Notes: a model not told the origin generated them from the letters alone. Positions 51,424-61,375 are shown, numbered from the stretch's first letter. The stretch: DNA of 64,000 nucleotides from Bacillus taeanensis (GCF_003318295.1 NZ_QOCW01000001.1:186001-250000), one strand, 5' to 3'. Program-made: numbers and translations.

Positions 51424-52212
51424 ATGCAAGTAGAAAATGGTGTGATTATTGATAAACAACGAATACCATCTCCACATCCGCGTATTTATCTCTATGTGGT
51501 GACATACATAAGTGAAGGGCTAAAAGTAAAGGGGATGTTAGCTGAACCACAGTGGGCTGATAAGTTTCCAGGTTTTTTATACTTACGAGGCGGTATAAAA
51601 ACAGTAGGTATGGTAAGAACAGCAAGAGTCATTCAATTTGCAGCAGAAGGCTTTGTTGTAATGGCTCCATTTTACCGCGGCAATAAAGGGGGAGAAGGAA
51701 AAGAAGATTTTGCCGGCAAAGATCGTTATGATGCTGTACATGCCGTATCTATTTTAATGAATCATTCGAAAGTAAAGAGGGATTCGATTCATGTGTTTGG
51801 TTTTTCAAGAGGAGGTGTGATGGCGCTTTGGACTGCACTCTTAAAACCAAGCATTCGCTCAGTTGTTACATGGGGTGGTGTTTCAGACATGACATTAACG
51901 TACGAAGAAAGAGTTGATTTAAGGAAAATGATGAAGCGTATCATTGGAGGGAGCATTTGGAAAGTACCAGATCATTATGAGGCTCGTACACCCATTCTAC
52001 AGCTTGATCAGTTAAGAGCACCGGTTCTCATCATTCATGGAGTAAAGGATGAAAATGTTGGGATAGAACATGCCTATCGTTTAAAAGGAGCATTAGAAAA
52101 ACGAAATAAACAGGTTACGAGTTGGATTTATGAAGAGTATGATCATTATTTTCCTCCTCATTTTAATCGTTATATTGTAAGTGAATTAACCAAATGGATG
52201 AAGAGTCAATGA
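51424..52212 (+). CDS. ytmA: Prolyl-oligopeptidase-like hydrolase YtmA
   Basis: A 262-residue alpha/beta hydrolase of the S9/dienelactone hydrolase-like group. The oxyanion region is FLYLRGGIKTVG, nucleophile GFSRGGVMA, acid HGVKDENVG, His EEYDHYFPP. It has no propeller domain, so it is not a full prolyl oligopeptidase. Position beside ytlA and near pckA matches B. subtilis ytmA. The substrate is unknown. Shares an ~110-base divergent control region with ytlA. Confidence 0.85.
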   Translation: MQVENGVIIDKQRIPSPHPRIYLYVVTYISEGLKVKGMLAEPQWADKFPGFLYLRGGIKTVGMVRTARVIQFAAEGFVVMAPFYRGNKGGEGKEDFAGKDRYDAVHAVSILMNHSKVKRDSIHVFGFSRGGVMALWTALLKPSIRSVVTWGGVSDMTLTYEERVDLRKMMKRIIGGSIWKVPDHYEARTPILQLDQLRAPVLIIHGVKDENVGIEHAYRLKGALEKRNKQVTSWIYEEYDHYFPPHFNRYIVSELTKWMKSQ

Positions 52213-52213
52213 A

Positions 52214-52246
52214 AAAGAGTGAGACTTCTATTTATTAGTCTCACTC
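52214..52246. terminator. Terminator between ytmA and pckA
   Basis: AGAGTGAGACT pairs with AGTCTCACTCT. On the minus strand the stem is followed by TTTTTC, serving pckA. Confidence 0.85.
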
Positions 52247-52256
52247 TAATGGTTTA

Positions 52257-53840
52257 TTAGATACGCGGTCCGGCCTGCTTGATTTTATCCGTTATACGAT
52301 CAAACTTTTTAAAATTTTGATGGAACTTTTCAGCGAGTTCTTTTGCTTTTTGATCATATGCCTTTCCATCATTCCATGTTTGCTTTGGCTGCAGCACTTC
52401 ATCTGGTACACCTGGGCAGTGAATTGGAATTTGGAGCCCGAAAATGGAATCGGTAACGGTTTCCGCTTTATCAAGTTCTCCTTGAAGGGCAGCCTGCACC
52501 ATTGCTCGTGTGTAACTTAATTTAATTCGTTTTCCTTCTCCATAACCTCCACCATTCCAGCCTGTATTAACAAGGAACACTTTGACATCATGCTGGCTAA
52601 TTTTTTCACCAAGCATTTCTGCATATCGTGAGGCGGCAAGCGGCAGGAACGGTTCACCAAAACATGTAGAAAATGTAGCTTGCGGTGAGGTAACTCCTCG
52701 CTCAGTTCCGGCAAGTTTGCTTGTGTAACCAGATAAAAAGTGATACATGGCTTGTTCTTTTGTTAACTTGCTAATTGGAGGAAGTACACCGAATGCATCG
52801 GCCGTTAAAAAGATGATCGTGTTGGGATGACCTGCGATGCTTGGTTTCGCAATATTTTCAATCTTATCAATGGAATAAGCGGCACGTGTATTTTCAGTTA
52901 ATGAAGTATCCTCATAATCAGCCTGACGATTTTCTTTATCAATTATTACGTTTTCAAGAACAGAACCAAAACGAATGGCGTTATAAATTTGCGGTTCATT
53001 TGTTTTTGAAAGGTTGATACATTTTGCATAGCAGCCGCCTTCTATGTTGAAAATTCCTGTATTTGACCAGCCGTGTTCATCATCACCAATTAACTTGCGC
53101 TTTGGATCAGCTGACAGCGTTGTTTTTCCAGTTCCAGACAAGCCGAAAAATAGGGCTGTATCACCTTCTTCTCCAACGTTAGCAGAGCAGTGCATAGATA
53201 AAATGTTTGATTCGGGAAGCAGAAAGTTCATCACAGAAAAAATGGACTTTTTCATTTCTCCCGCATATTCTGTGCCGCCAATTAAGACCACTTTCTTTTC
53301 GAAGGAAATCATAATAAAAGTTTCGGAATTCGTTCCATCCACTTTAGGATCAGCTTTAAAGGTTGGCGCATAAATTACAGTAAAATCGGATTTATGTGAT
53401 TGTAACTCTTCTTCAGTTGGACGAATAAACAGCTGCTGGGCAAATAAATTGTGCCATGCAAATTCATTAATCACTTGAATCGGAAGCTGTGAGTTTTTAT
53501 CGGCTCCTGCAAATCCTTTAAAAACATATAGTTCTTCTTGATCGTTTAAGTAATGAAGTACTTTCTCATATAGCCTATTAAATTTTTCTGAACTGATCGC
53601 CTGATTCACTTTTCCCCAATTGATTTTTTCTTTTACATGATCTTCTTCCACAATATATTTATCTTCAGGAGAACGCCCTGTATATTTTCCCGTTGCTACA
53701 CTTAAAGCACCTGTACTAGTAAGGATGCCTTCTTGTCGCAGCAAAGCTTTTTCAATGAGCTGTGGTACGGATAAATTTAATAAGGCTGTTTCTTTTGTAA
53801 GGATTTCTTCAAGAAGAGGAGAGAGTGTGTGAGTGTTCAT
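52257..53840 (-). CDS. pckA: Phosphoenolpyruvate carboxykinase (ATP)
   Basis: A 527-residue gluconeogenic enzyme turning oxaloacetate and ATP into phosphoenolpyruvate, CO2 and ADP. Motifs: [12 protein letters not shown], kinase-1a loop [13 protein letters not shown], kinase-2 region [11 protein letters not shown], and [13 protein letters not shown]. The ATG at 53840 gives exactly the 527 residues I recall for B. subtilis PckA and is preferred over the ATG at 53852. It stands opposite metK with a 670-base gap between. No operator for CcpN or CcpA was assigned. Confidence 0.96.
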   Translation of the reverse strand: MNTHTLSPLLEEILTKETALLNLSVPQLIEKALLRQEGILTSTGALSVATGKYTGRSPEDKYIVEEDHVKEKINWGKVNQAISSEKFNRLYEKVLHYLNDQEELYVFKGFAGADKNSQLPIQVINEFAWHNLFAQQLFIRPTEEELQSHKSDFTVIYAPTFKADPKVDGTNSETFIMISFEKKVVLIGGTEYAGEMKKSIFSVMNFLLPESNILSMHCSANVGEEGDTALFFGLSGTGKTTLSADPKRKLIGDDEHGWSNTGIFNIEGGCYAKCINLSKTNEPQIYNAIRFGSVLENVIIDKENRQADYEDTSLTENTRAAYSIDKIENIAKPSIAGHPNTIIFLTADAFGVLPPISKLTKEQAMYHFLSGYTSKLAGTERGVTSPQATFSTCFGEPFLPLAASRYAEMLGEKISQHDVKVFLVNTGWNGGGYGEGKRIKLSYTRAMVQAALQGELDKAETVTDSIFGLQIPIHCPGVPDEVLQPKQTWNDGKAYDQKAKELAEKFHQNFKKFDRITDKIKQAGPRI

Positions 53841-54210
53841 AACAAAACCCATCCTTTTTTTAAAAATTTTTTATGTGAAATCTAACAATTTAAGATAACG
53901 TTTTCAATATAACTTTAAAACAACTAAATAAACTGTCTGTTTATAAATAATTTAAAAATAGTATAACACATTATATAAAATATTCTATACTTAATTGCCC
54001 GTTTTATAAAAAATAATACAAAATAGGCTCATTTATTTAAAAATTAAAGCTATTAACAAGGTAAGAAATTAATGTGGAGAGCTTTAAAGGTTTAAGAAAT
54101 AAAAACAAGGATCATAACCAAGAAGAAATCCAACATAAACGAGCAGAAGATAATGATATTTAATAAAAAAACGCAAATAATTTTATGTTTTTAGAATTTC
54201 TGCATTGTAG
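53841..54210. other. AT-rich intergenic region between pckA and metK
   Basis: About 370 bases with very low GC and no open frame with a ribosome binding site. A pckA promoter is expected here on the minus strand but none is convincing. Confidence 0.5.
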
Positions 54211-54239
54211 TTGACACCGTTAGTTAACTACGTTATCAT
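54211..54239 (+). promoter_or_regulatory. Sigma-A promoter of metK
   Basis: TTGACA (54211-54216), a 17-base spacer and TATCAT (54234-54239), just before the S-box aptamer. Confidence 0.85.
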
Positions 54240-54254
54240 GTTCAAGAACGGATA

Positions 54255-54417
54255 CTCTTATCCCGAGTTGGTGGAGGGACAGGCCCGATGAAACCCAGCA
54301 ACCGTCATCTATGAAACGGTGAAAAGGTGCTAACCTGAAAGGCCTTCGTGCCTTTAAGATAAGAGGTGAAAGGCGAGAAGATCAAACCTTTTCCTCATTA
54401 TGGAAAAGGTTTTTTTA
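54255..54417 (+). promoter_or_regulatory. S-box (SAM-I) riboswitch of metK with terminator
   Basis: The aptamer is 54255-54365: P1 CTCTTATC (54255-54262) with GATAAGAG (54358-54365), cores GATGAAACCCAGCAACC and AAAAGGTGCTAACCTG. The terminator is AAACCTTTTCC (54384-54394) with GGAAAAGGTTT (54402-54412) and a T run. GAAAGG at about 54368-54373 can pair with CCTTTTC as antiterminator. High SAM is expected to stop transcription before metK. Confidence 0.97.
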
Positions 54418-54514
54418 TTGAATAATTCTTGACATTTCAAACAGAATGAAAAGTAGGGAATGAGTGCCGTATCAATTAGTACACTGGCAAATGCCAGGCG
54501 TAGGAGGTACAGTA

Positions 54515-55714
54515 ATGTCTAAACAACGTCGTTTATTTACATCAGAATCTGTTACAGAAGGTCATCCAGATAAAATTTGTGACCAAATTTCTGATGCCAT
54601 TTTAGATGAAATTCTAAAAGAAGACCCTAATGCTCGTGTTGCTTGTGAAACTTCTGTAACGACAGGACTTGTTCTTGTTGCAGGAGAAATTACAACAAAC
54701 ACATATGTGGACATTCCAAAAGTTGTTCGAGAAACAATTAAAGGAATTGGTTATACGCGTGCGAAGTATGGCTTTGATGCTGAAACGTGTGCCGTATTAA
54801 CGTCTATTGATGAACAGTCAGCTGATATTGCGCAAGGTGTAGACAAAGCATTAGAAGCGCGTGAAGGTCAAATGACAGATGAAGAAATTGAAGCAATTGG
54901 TGCAGGTGACCAAGGATTAATGTTTGGTTACGCTTGTAATGAAACACCAGAATTAATGCCTCTTCCGATTTCATTAGCTCATAAACTTGCTCGTCGTTTA
55001 AGCGAAGTACGTAAAGAAGAAATTCTTCCATATCTTCGTCCAGATGGTAAAACACAAGTAACTGTAGAGTATGATGAAAATGGTAAACCTGTGCGCATTG
55101 ACACAATTGTTATTTCTACACAGCACCATCCTGAAGTAACGTTAGAGCAGATTCAACGCAATCTTAAAGAATACGTTATTCAACCAGTAGTACCTGCAGA
55201 GTTAATTGATGAAAAGACAAAATATTTTATTAATCCAACAGGTCGCTTTGTAATTGGAGGACCACAAGGAGATGCAGGATTAACAGGTCGTAAAATTATT
55301 GTTGATACTTACGGTGGTTATGCACGTCACGGCGGTGGTGCATTCTCTGGTAAAGATGCAACAAAAGTAGACCGCTCAGCAGCGTATGCAGCTCGATATG
55401 TAGCGAAAAATATTGTAGCAGCTGGTCTTGCAGATTCTTGCGAAGTACAGCTTGCTTATGCTATTGGTGTTGCACAGCCAGTATCGATTTCTGTTAATAC
55501 ATTTGAAACAGGTAAAGTAAGCGAAGAAAAACTAGTTGAGCTTATTCGTAATAACTTTGACTTACGTCCGGCAGGAATTATTAAAATGTTAGACTTACGT
55601 CGTCCTATTTACAAGAAAACAGCAGCTTACGGCCATTTTGGACGTACTGATGTTGAACTTCCATGGGAATTTACTAATAAAGCAGAGGCTTTAAAAGAAC
55701 AAGCAGGTATATAA
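54515..55714 (+). CDS. metK: S-adenosylmethionine synthetase
   Basis: A 399-residue enzyme making SAM from methionine and ATP. Family motifs: [32 protein letters not shown], and the P-loop-like [19 protein letters not shown]. The ATG at 54515 follows TAGGAGGT (54501-54508). The gap of about 100 bases between riboswitch terminator and start contains a small hairpin (CTGGC/GCCAG at 54484-54497) just before the ribosome binding site. Feedback by its product through the S-box closes a loop with metE. Confidence 0.98.
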   Translation: MSKQRRLFTSESVTEGHPDKICDQISDAILDEILKEDPNARVACETSVTTGLVLVAGEITTNTYVDIPKVVRETIKGIGYTRAKYGFDAETCAVLTSIDEQSADIAQGVDKALEAREGQMTDEEIEAIGAGDQGLMFGYACNETPELMPLPISLAHKLARRLSEVRKEEILPYLRPDGKTQVTVEYDENGKPVRIDTIVISTQHHPEVTLEQIQRNLKEYVIQPVVPAELIDEKTKYFINPTGRFVIGGPQGDAGLTGRKIIVDTYGGYARHGGGAFSGKDATKVDRSAAYAARYVAKNIVAAGLADSCEVQLAYAIGVAQPVSISVNTFETGKVSEEKLVELIRNNFDLRPAGIIKMLDLRRPIYKKTAAYGHFGRTDVELPWEFTNKAEALKEQAGI

Positions 55715-55748
55715 AAAAGCAAGACCCTCAATGGGTCTTGCTTTTTTC
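55713..55748 (+). terminator. Terminator of metK
   Basis: AAAAAAGCAAGACCC pairs with GGGTCTTGCTTTTTT. Confidence 0.93.
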
Positions 55749-55829
55749 TTTTTTATTGAAACCGTTCATCAGCCTAGAACATATGATAGCTGTAAATACA
55801 ATTTATTTAAGGAAGGAGAAGGATGAACA

Positions 55830-56273
55830 ATGAGTTCAAACGATAAAAATTTTCCGAAGTTATTTAATGAAAAAGTACTGCAGGATTGGTTTTCTACATT
55901 AGATGGTTTTTTCCAAGAACCGTTTCAGCGCTTTTTTGATCGCCAAATTCCTGTAGATGTGTATGAAACCTTGACAGAATTAATCGTTGAAGCGGATTTA
56001 CCTGGAGTAAAACGCGAACAAATTCATTTAGAATGGCTTGAGGATGGCTTGAAAATTACAGTAGAAGATAAAAAGATCGTTGAAGAAGAAAATAACCATG
56101 AAAAATATTATCGAAAAGAACGCTCATTTCAACGAATGGAACGTTATATTCCGCTTCCTTATACAGCAGCTGTTAAGGAAATTAAAGCAAAATTTCAAAA
56201 TGGCATATTAGAAATTAAAATTCCAAAAAAGAAACGGAAGCGAAATGATTCTAAAATGATTGATATTGAATAA
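55830..56273 (+). CDS. Small heat-shock protein, Hsp20 family
   Basis: A 147-residue chaperone with an alpha-crystallin domain: PVDVYETLTELIVEADLPGV, QIHLEWLEDGLKITVEDK, RSFQRMERYIPLP and the A-x-x-x-N-G-I/L-E motif as AKFQNGILEIKIPK. N-terminal arm about 40 residues; Lys/Arg-rich C-terminus. It resembles the CotM/YocM-type sHSPs of Bacillus. Ribosome binding site AAGGAAGGAG. No CIRCE element was seen upstream. Confidence 0.9.
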   Translation: MSSNDKNFPKLFNEKVLQDWFSTLDGFFQEPFQRFFDRQIPVDVYETLTELIVEADLPGVKREQIHLEWLEDGLKITVEDKKIVEEENNHEKYYRKERSFQRMERYIPLPYTAAVKEIKAKFQNGILEIKIPKKKRKRNDSKMIDIE

Positions 56274-56282
56274 GAAGATGAA

Positions 56283-56330
56283 AGAGGCTGTCTCAAAAGC
56301 ACAGAGTCAGACCCTATTGAGACAGCCTCT
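56283..56330. repeat. Dispersed inverted-repeat element, terminator-like (copy 2)
   Basis: A perfect 13-base stem AGAGGCTGTCTCA/TGAGACAGCCTCT encloses AAAGCACAGAGTCAGACCCTAT. Nearly the same as the outer parts of the element at 671-790. It lies between two converging genes and probably ends both transcripts. Confidence 0.8.
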
Positions 56331-56339
56331 TCTAACTAA

Positions 56340-57494
56340 CTACAGTGCTTTTTGATACTTGGTTTGCAGAACTTTTCTTGCAATCACTTCTTCGTAACTC
56401 GCTAAAAGATTATCAAAAATGGTGTCCCACGATTGTGATAAGGCATATTGCCGGGTATTAAGACCCATTTCTTTTAAAAGAGAAGGCTTATTTACAAGAG
56501 TAAGAATATGTTGAATAAAGTCATCATGATTATTTGCTTCAGCAATCATCCCTGTCTTTTTATGGGTTACAATCTCAGTAACACCACCTTTATTTGCGAC
56601 GACAGCGGGAGTACCTGAAGAAAGTGCTTCAAGCGCTACATTACCAAATGTCTCGGTTGTAGAAGGGAAAACAAATAAATGAGATGCTGCATAGGCTTGT
56701 GCGAGCTCTTCTCCTTGTAAATAGCCTGTAAATGTTACATTGCTCGGCATGTCTTGTTCGAGCGCTCCTCGTAAAGGACCTTCTCCAACGATGAGCCAAT
56801 CCACTTCTCGATTTAACTCATCCGGCATTTGAGTAATAATTTTCTGAAGAACATCAAGACTTTTTTCTGGTGCTAATCGTCCGACAAATAAAAAAAGATA
56901 GTTTCGTTTAAGTTGATAACGATCACGAAACCCACTGCTTGATCGAAGCGGATGAAACAATTCAGAATCCACACCTCGGCGCCATAAAGCTAAGTTGGCA
57001 AAGTTTCGTTTTTCTAAATGCTCTTTTGTTTCAGTTGAGGGTACATAAATTTTTGAGAATGGCTGATGAAACCATTCCATATAGCGCCATAGAAGGTTAG
57101 AGAACCATTCTAAATGGTAATAGTGTAAGTAGTGATCAAAATGGGTATGGTAAGAAGCGACCATTGGAATTTGCTGCTTTTTTCCGTATGTTAATCCGCT
57201 TAAGCCGAGGTTAAATGGTGTTGCAATATGAAGTAAATCAGGTTTAAAGTGATGCAGCTGTTTTTTAATTTTTAGTAAATTAGGAAGTGCAATCCGACAT
57301 TCTGGATATAAAAAGAAAGACATGCTGATAAATCGATGGATGTTATCAGCATATAATTCTTCTTGATTGCTGTCAGGAGCAAAAACAATGTGTGGAATGT
57401 TGCGCTTTTCTAGATGATGAACAAGACGCTTTAATGTTTTTGCAACTCCGTTTACCTGCGGCGGATAGGTATCAGTGAAAAGAGCAAGCTTCAT
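56340..57494 (-). CDS. Glycosyltransferase family 4
   Basis: A 384-residue GT-B fold enzyme. N-terminal acceptor half LFTDTYPPQVNGVAKTLKRL; C-terminal donor half with LFVGRLAPEKSLDVL and the GT4 E-x7-E region FPSTTETFGNVALEALSSGT. It resembles GDP-mannose-dependent or diacylglycerol-type mannosyl/glucosyltransferases (MgtA, YtcC-like). The donor sugar and acceptor are unknown. The PAP2 phosphatase gene lies 18 bases upstream on the same strand, so lipid-linked sugar transfer is plausible. Confidence 0.87.
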   Translation of the reverse strand: MKLALFTDTYPPQVNGVAKTLKRLVHHLEKRNIPHIVFAPDSNQEELYADNIHRFISMSFFLYPECRIALPNLLKIKKQLHHFKPDLLHIATPFNLGLSGLTYGKKQQIPMVASYHTHFDHYLHYYHLEWFSNLLWRYMEWFHQPFSKIYVPSTETKEHLEKRNFANLALWRRGVDSELFHPLRSSSGFRDRYQLKRNYLFLFVGRLAPEKSLDVLQKIITQMPDELNREVDWLIVGEGPLRGALEQDMPSNVTFTGYLQGEELAQAYAASHLFVFPSTTETFGNVALEALSSGTPAVVANKGGVTEIVTHKKTGMIAEANNHDDFIQHILTLVNKPSLLKEMGLNTRQYALSQSWDTIFDNLLASYEEVIARKVLQTKYQKAL

Positions 57495-57512
57495 ATTTTT
57501 ACACCTCCAATA

Positions 57513-58052
57513 TTAATAGGGAATAGAGGATAACAAGAAAATGGATAACAGGGCGGCGCTTGTGCCTAAAAGAATACCTGCTAATACGTCTGATGGATAA
57601 TGCAGTCCCAGAAAAATGCGCGATAGCCCTACCAGAACAGCAATTGGTAAAAGATAAAGAGATAGTAAAGGAATATGAATCATAAATGGCATCGTAATTG
57701 AAAAAATGGCTGTTGTATGTCCTGATGGAAACGAATGATCTTTTAAAGGTTTCGGAATGGTAAGAGTATCGGGTAATGTCAGATAAGGACGGTTTCTTGG
57801 AATTAACTTTTTAATAATCATTACTGGAATATGACTAATTATTAGTGCAGCGGCGGCTTCATATCCAATTCGTTGAATGGAAGGCGAAGCAAAAAGACAA
57901 AGAAACACTGTTGTAAAAATTGTGCATACAGCTCCACCTAAATGTGTTACCCTGCTTAACAATTGATAAAACAATGGTTCGTTGTACTTTCCATTCATTA
58001 ATCGAAACAGTTCACACTCTTGTTCATAAATCCACAGCATAATCTTTGTCAT
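57513..58052 (-). CDS. PAP2 family membrane phosphatase
   Basis: A 179-residue protein with about five membrane helices and the three PAP2 motifs: KKLIPRNRP, PSGHT, and SRIFLGLHYPSD. It removes phosphate from lipid phosphates such as phosphatidate, phosphatidylglycerol phosphate or undecaprenyl pyrophosphate. ATG at 58052; AAAGGAG is about 13 bases upstream, rather far. Likely one operon with the glycosyltransferase that follows. Confidence 0.9.
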   Translation of the reverse strand: MTKIMLWIYEQECELFRLMNGKYNEPLFYQLLSRVTHLGGAVCTIFTTVFLCLFASPSIQRIGYEAAAALIISHIPVMIIKKLIPRNRPYLTLPDTLTIPKPLKDHSFPSGHTTAIFSITMPFMIHIPLLSLYLLPIAVLVGLSRIFLGLHYPSDVLAGILLGTSAALLSIFLLSSIPY

Positions 58053-58168
58053 TTGAAATCTTTATCTCCTTTTTAATAATAGTGTATTGGTTACATCTAT
58101 TTTATCTTTGAAATATAATGGAAATATAAAGATAGTTTTAAGTTTTTATTAACAAAAATAAAGGAATA

Positions 58169-58207
58169 AAAAACAGTAGAGGCCTAAGACGCTCTACTGT
58201 TTTTTTT
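58169..58207. terminator. Terminator of ytoA
   Basis: AAAACAGTAGAG pairs with CTCTACTGTTTT. Its right arm overlaps the 3' end of ytoA. T runs on both sides. Confidence 0.8.
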
Positions 58208-58721
58208 GCTGCAAAGATTTATAGTATTGTCCTTTTTCTACATACTCTCGTCTAATTCGTGCCATATCCTTTTTATCTTCTTCCGTTAATTCGCGCACGA
58301 CTTTAGCTGGTCTTCCAAAAGCAAGAGTGTTTGGGGGGATTTTTTTGCCTGGAGAGACAAGACTTCCTGCTCCTATAAAGGCACCTTCGCCAATTTCTGC
58401 TCCATCTAAAATGATTGAACCCATACCGATTAGAGCCTTTTTATTAATGCGGCAGCTGTGAAGAATAACTTGATGGCCAACCGTTACATCATCTTCAATA
58501 ATTAATGGGTTATTCGGACTTTGATGGAGAACAGAATGATCTTGGACATTTACACGTTTACCAATAATCGTCGGAGCAACATCCCCTCTTATTGTTGTGT
58601 TAAACCAAATGCTGGATTCTTCATTAATTGTGACATCTCCAGTAATTGTTGTATAATCTGCAATAAAAACAGTGTTATGAATATTAGGGGTTTTACCTTT
58701 ATATGGATAAATCATACTCAT
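58194..58721 (-). CDS. ytoA: Gamma-carbonic anhydrase-like hexapeptide protein
   Basis: A 175-residue left-handed beta-helix protein made of hexapeptide repeats (about 15-145). Metal-binding His are expected at QDHSVLHQS and VGHQVILHSC, as in gamma-carbonic anhydrases; the C-terminal helix ELTEEDKKDMARIRREYVE is typical. B. subtilis YtoA is next to ytpA, as here. Enzyme activity is not proven for this branch. Divergent from ytpA. Confidence 0.9.
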   Translation of the reverse strand: MSMIYPYKGKTPNIHNTVFIADYTTITGDVTINEESSIWFNTTIRGDVAPTIIGKRVNVQDHSVLHQSPNNPLIIEDDVTVGHQVILHSCRINKKALIGMGSIILDGAEIGEGAFIGAGSLVSPGKKIPPNTLAFGRPAKVVRELTEEDKKDMARIRREYVEKGQYYKSLQQKKQ

Positions 58722-58806
58722 CCCTACTTTCTTTGTTTAATCGCTTATTAAAACGGTTAGTTGTAGTGTAGCAAAATCATTTGGTTTTTAGAAGGGAGAT
58801 TATAGA

Positions 58807-59586
58807 ATGTGGAAATGGGAAGTAAGTAATGCAAAAGGTGTGTTTGTTATTGTGCACGGTGCTGGTGAGCATCATGGCCGGTATTCATGGCTTGTAGAAA
58901 AATGGAATGAAGAAGGCTTTCACGTTATAATGGGGGATTTGCCTGGACAAGGCACAACAACGAGAAGAAGAGGTCATATTGATTCTTTTAATGATTATAT
59001 TGAAACGGTTGCAGGTTGGGTTGAACAGGCAGAACAGTATAAGCTGCCCATTTATTTATTAGGTCACAGCATGGGCGGTCTTGTTGTAATTCGTACTTTG
59101 ATGGAAAAAGATCTTCCAATTGAAGTAGTGCTTCTCTCCTCGCCATGTTTAGGATTAGTTCGTCCCCCTTCAAAAGGAAAGCAAGCATTAGCAAAAGTAT
59201 TAAATGTTTTTTCACCAGCAGTACGCTTTCCATCTAACCTTGAACCTGGTACAGCAACAAGAAACGAAGATGTGCTGCAAAAAGATGCTGAAGATCCGCT
59301 GTATGTTCGAAAGGTATCTGTTCGTTGGTATCGTGAGCTTGAAAAGGCGATGGAAATTGTTCATACGAAAATAGAAAAATTCCCTGATATGCCGCTTCTA
59401 TTGCTGCAGGCCGGAGATGATCGAATTTGTGATAAAGAAAGAGCGCAAGAGTGGTTTAATCGCTTGCTGTTACGTGAAAAAGCATATAAAGAATGGGAAG
59501 GTTTGTTTCATGAAGTGTTTAATGAGCCAGAGCGTGAAGAAGTGTTTCAATATGCGAAATCTTTTATGGTAATGAGACAGCTGTAG
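58807..59586 (+). CDS. ytpA: Phospholipase/lysophospholipase YtpA
   Basis: A 259-residue alpha/beta hydrolase: IVHGAGEHHGRYSWLVEKW, MGDLPGQGTTTRRRGHIDSF, nucleophile GHSMGG, acid AGDDRICDK, His GLFHEVFNE. B. subtilis YtpA is needed for bacilysocin, a lysophospholipid antibiotic, by cutting phosphatidylglycerol. The order ytpA-ytpB is kept. Ribosome binding site GAAGGGAG. Confidence 0.88.
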   Translation: MWKWEVSNAKGVFVIVHGAGEHHGRYSWLVEKWNEEGFHVIMGDLPGQGTTTRRRGHIDSFNDYIETVAGWVEQAEQYKLPIYLLGHSMGGLVVIRTLMEKDLPIEVVLLSSPCLGLVRPPSKGKQALAKVLNVFSPAVRFPSNLEPGTATRNEDVLQKDAEDPLYVRKVSVRWYRELEKAMEIVHTKIEKFPDMPLLLLQAGDDRICDKERAQEWFNRLLLREKAYKEWEGLFHEVFNEPEREEVFQYAKSFMVMRQL

Positions 59587-59588
59587 AT

Positions 59589-59618
59589 AGGAAGCTGAGT
59601 ATGCTTCCTGTTTATTTT
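59589..59618 (+). terminator. Terminator of ytpA
   Basis: AGGAAGC pairs with GCTTCCT, then GTTTATTTTTC. Confidence 0.7.
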
Positions 59619-59733
59619 TCTTTCATATACTTAAGGTGATTTAATTTCTGTAAGAGTTTAACGTATAATAAACGCTAAGACTTGTAACATTAAAGGATAT
59701 TATTCTTTTAATGATTTAAGGGAGTGACTTCAT

Positions 59734-60795
59734 TTGAAAGTGCCAACACGTTCATGGACTTTAATGAGAGATATTTATCAAAAAGTACTGCCTCGCACAC
59801 ACTATTATTTAGAAAACTGGCGGAAATATGCAGAAAAAATTCCTAATTCTGAATTAAGAAAACAAGCATTAATGAGTATTGAGGAAAAAACCTTTCATTG
59901 TGAAGGCGGCTCTATTTATGGCCTTCTTGCTCCTCATAACATTGATTCTGTTATTGAATTTATTGTTGCCTATCAAACAATTAGTGATTATTTAGATAAT
60001 TTATGCGATCGCAGCACGTCGCTTGATCCAACAGATTTTCAAGCACTCCACGAATCAATGCTCCATGCTTTGTCGCCTTATCAAAAACCTGTTAATTATT
60101 ATCGCTATCGGGAGGAACAGGAAGATGCCGGTTATCTTGAAGCACTTGTTTCATCTTGTCAAAAGGTGCTTCGTACGCTGCCTCATTATGAAAAAGTAGC
60201 TCCCCATTTAATAGAACTTGCTCGCTATTATGTTGATTTACAAGTACATAAACATGTAAAAGAAGAAGAAAGGGTTCCTCGTTTAGTTCATTGGTATGAA
60301 CAATACAAAGAGAAGATGCCTAAAATGAGCTGGTATGAATTTTCAGCGTGTGCAGGTTCAACCTTAGGGATATTTTGTCTTGTTTCCTATGCGAGCCGTG
60401 ACCAATGGTCAGACAAGCTTTCACAAATGGTTAAGGAAAGTTATTTTCCTTGGGTACAGGGTCTTCATATTTTATTGGATTATTTTATTGATCAAGAAGA
60501 GGACCTAAAAGGCGGGGATTTAAACTTTTGTTTCTATTATGAAAGTAATGACAAACTTGCAGAGCGGTTTGCACATTTTGTTCAGGAAGCTGATAAAAGT
60601 GTTGCTAATTTGCCTGATAAAAACTTTCATCATTATATTAATCATGGGTTATTAGCAATTTATTTAGCAGATAAGAAAGTAAAGAAGCAAAAACATATTC
60701 AACAAACAGCAAAACATATTATTCAATTTGGTGGAAAGTCAACGTTTTTCTTTTATTTAAATGGGTGGGTTTATCGCAAAATGAAAAAGAGATAG
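59734..60795 (+). CDS. ytpB: Tetraprenyl-beta-curcumene synthase (class IB terpene synthase)
   Basis: A 353-residue, all-helical protein matching YtpB (DUF2600). In B. subtilis it cyclises tetraprenyl pyrophosphate to tetraprenyl-beta-curcumene, the precursor of C35 sesquarterpenes found in spores. The acidic patch D85-Y-L-D88-N-L-C-D92 is the likely metal/pyrophosphate site; FIDQEEDLKGGDLNFCFYY (from about 249) is a second acidic block. TTG start after AAGGGAGTGA. The sqhC partner is not in this window. Confidence 0.92.
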   Translation: MKVPTRSWTLMRDIYQKVLPRTHYYLENWRKYAEKIPNSELRKQALMSIEEKTFHCEGGSIYGLLAPHNIDSVIEFIVAYQTISDYLDNLCDRSTSLDPTDFQALHESMLHALSPYQKPVNYYRYREEQEDAGYLEALVSSCQKVLRTLPHYEKVAPHLIELARYYVDLQVHKHVKEEERVPRLVHWYEQYKEKMPKMSWYEFSACAGSTLGIFCLVSYASRDQWSDKLSQMVKESYFPWVQGLHILLDYFIDQEEDLKGGDLNFCFYYESNDKLAERFAHFVQEADKSVANLPDKNFHHYINHGLLAIYLADKKVKKQKHIQQTAKHIIQFGGKSTFFFYLNGWVYRKMKKR

Positions 60796-60812
60796 CAGCT
60801 TGCTATCTCTTT
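60786..60812. terminator. Bidirectional terminator between ytpB and mnmM
   Basis: AAAGAGATAGCA pairs with TGCTATCTCTTT around a 3-base loop. It overlaps the ends of both converging genes. Confidence 0.88.
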
Positions 60813-61375
60813 TCTAATGCGACAATAAAGGGGGGATTATTTTGCTGATTAAGAAATTGATATTTTAAGACGTGAACATCGTGCTGATCTAGGGATGTTA
60901 CGTAATTTAGCAGGTTATCTCGTTCAGTCTTACCTTCTTCGTGTCCATGATAAATAACGAGGACAATAATTCCTTCCACTGCCAGCAGTTCAAGAAGCTG
61001 TTCAACTGCTGAAATGGTTGAGTGCGATTGTGTAACAATTTCTTTATTTCCACCTGGCAAATATCCTAAATTAAAAATAGCTCCTTTAATGTTTCCGTGT
61101 GCTTCTTTTGGAATGGTATCTTTTAAGGTACTGTGACTTTTTTGAAAAAGTGTTACTTGTTCCAGCTTATTTTCCTTTAAAAGCCGCTCAGTTGTATTAT
61201 TAATCGCTTCTTTTTGAATATCAAATCCAAAAACATGACCGTTTGCGCCAACTAAGTTCGTCAAATAAAGGGTATCATGACCATTTCCAACTGTCCCGTC
61301 TACAGCATAATCTCCTTTTTGAAGCGCTGTTTCCAAAAGTGTTCTGGCAAATGGCAAAATCCTCTGCATTTTCAT
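60803..61375 (-). CDS. mnmM: tRNA mnm5s2U-forming methyltransferase (YtqB)
   Basis: A 190-residue class I methyltransferase. The SAM-binding motif is VDGTVGNGHDTLYLTNLVG, motif II VFGFDIQKEAI, and the catalytic region GAIFNLGYLPGGNKEIVT. Formerly rRNA methylase-like YtqB; recently shown, as I recall, to make the final methylation of mnm5s2U in the tRNA wobble base in Gram-positives (MnmM). Overlaps mnmL by 4 bases (ATGA), so the pair is coupled. Confidence 0.9.
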   Translation of the reverse strand: MKMQRILPFARTLLETALQKGDYAVDGTVGNGHDTLYLTNLVGANGHVFGFDIQKEAINNTTERLLKENKLEQVTLFQKSHSTLKDTIPKEAHGNIKGAIFNLGYLPGGNKEIVTQSHSTISAVEQLLELLAVEGIIVLVIYHGHEEGKTERDNLLNYVTSLDQHDVHVLKYQFLNQQNNPPFIVALEKR

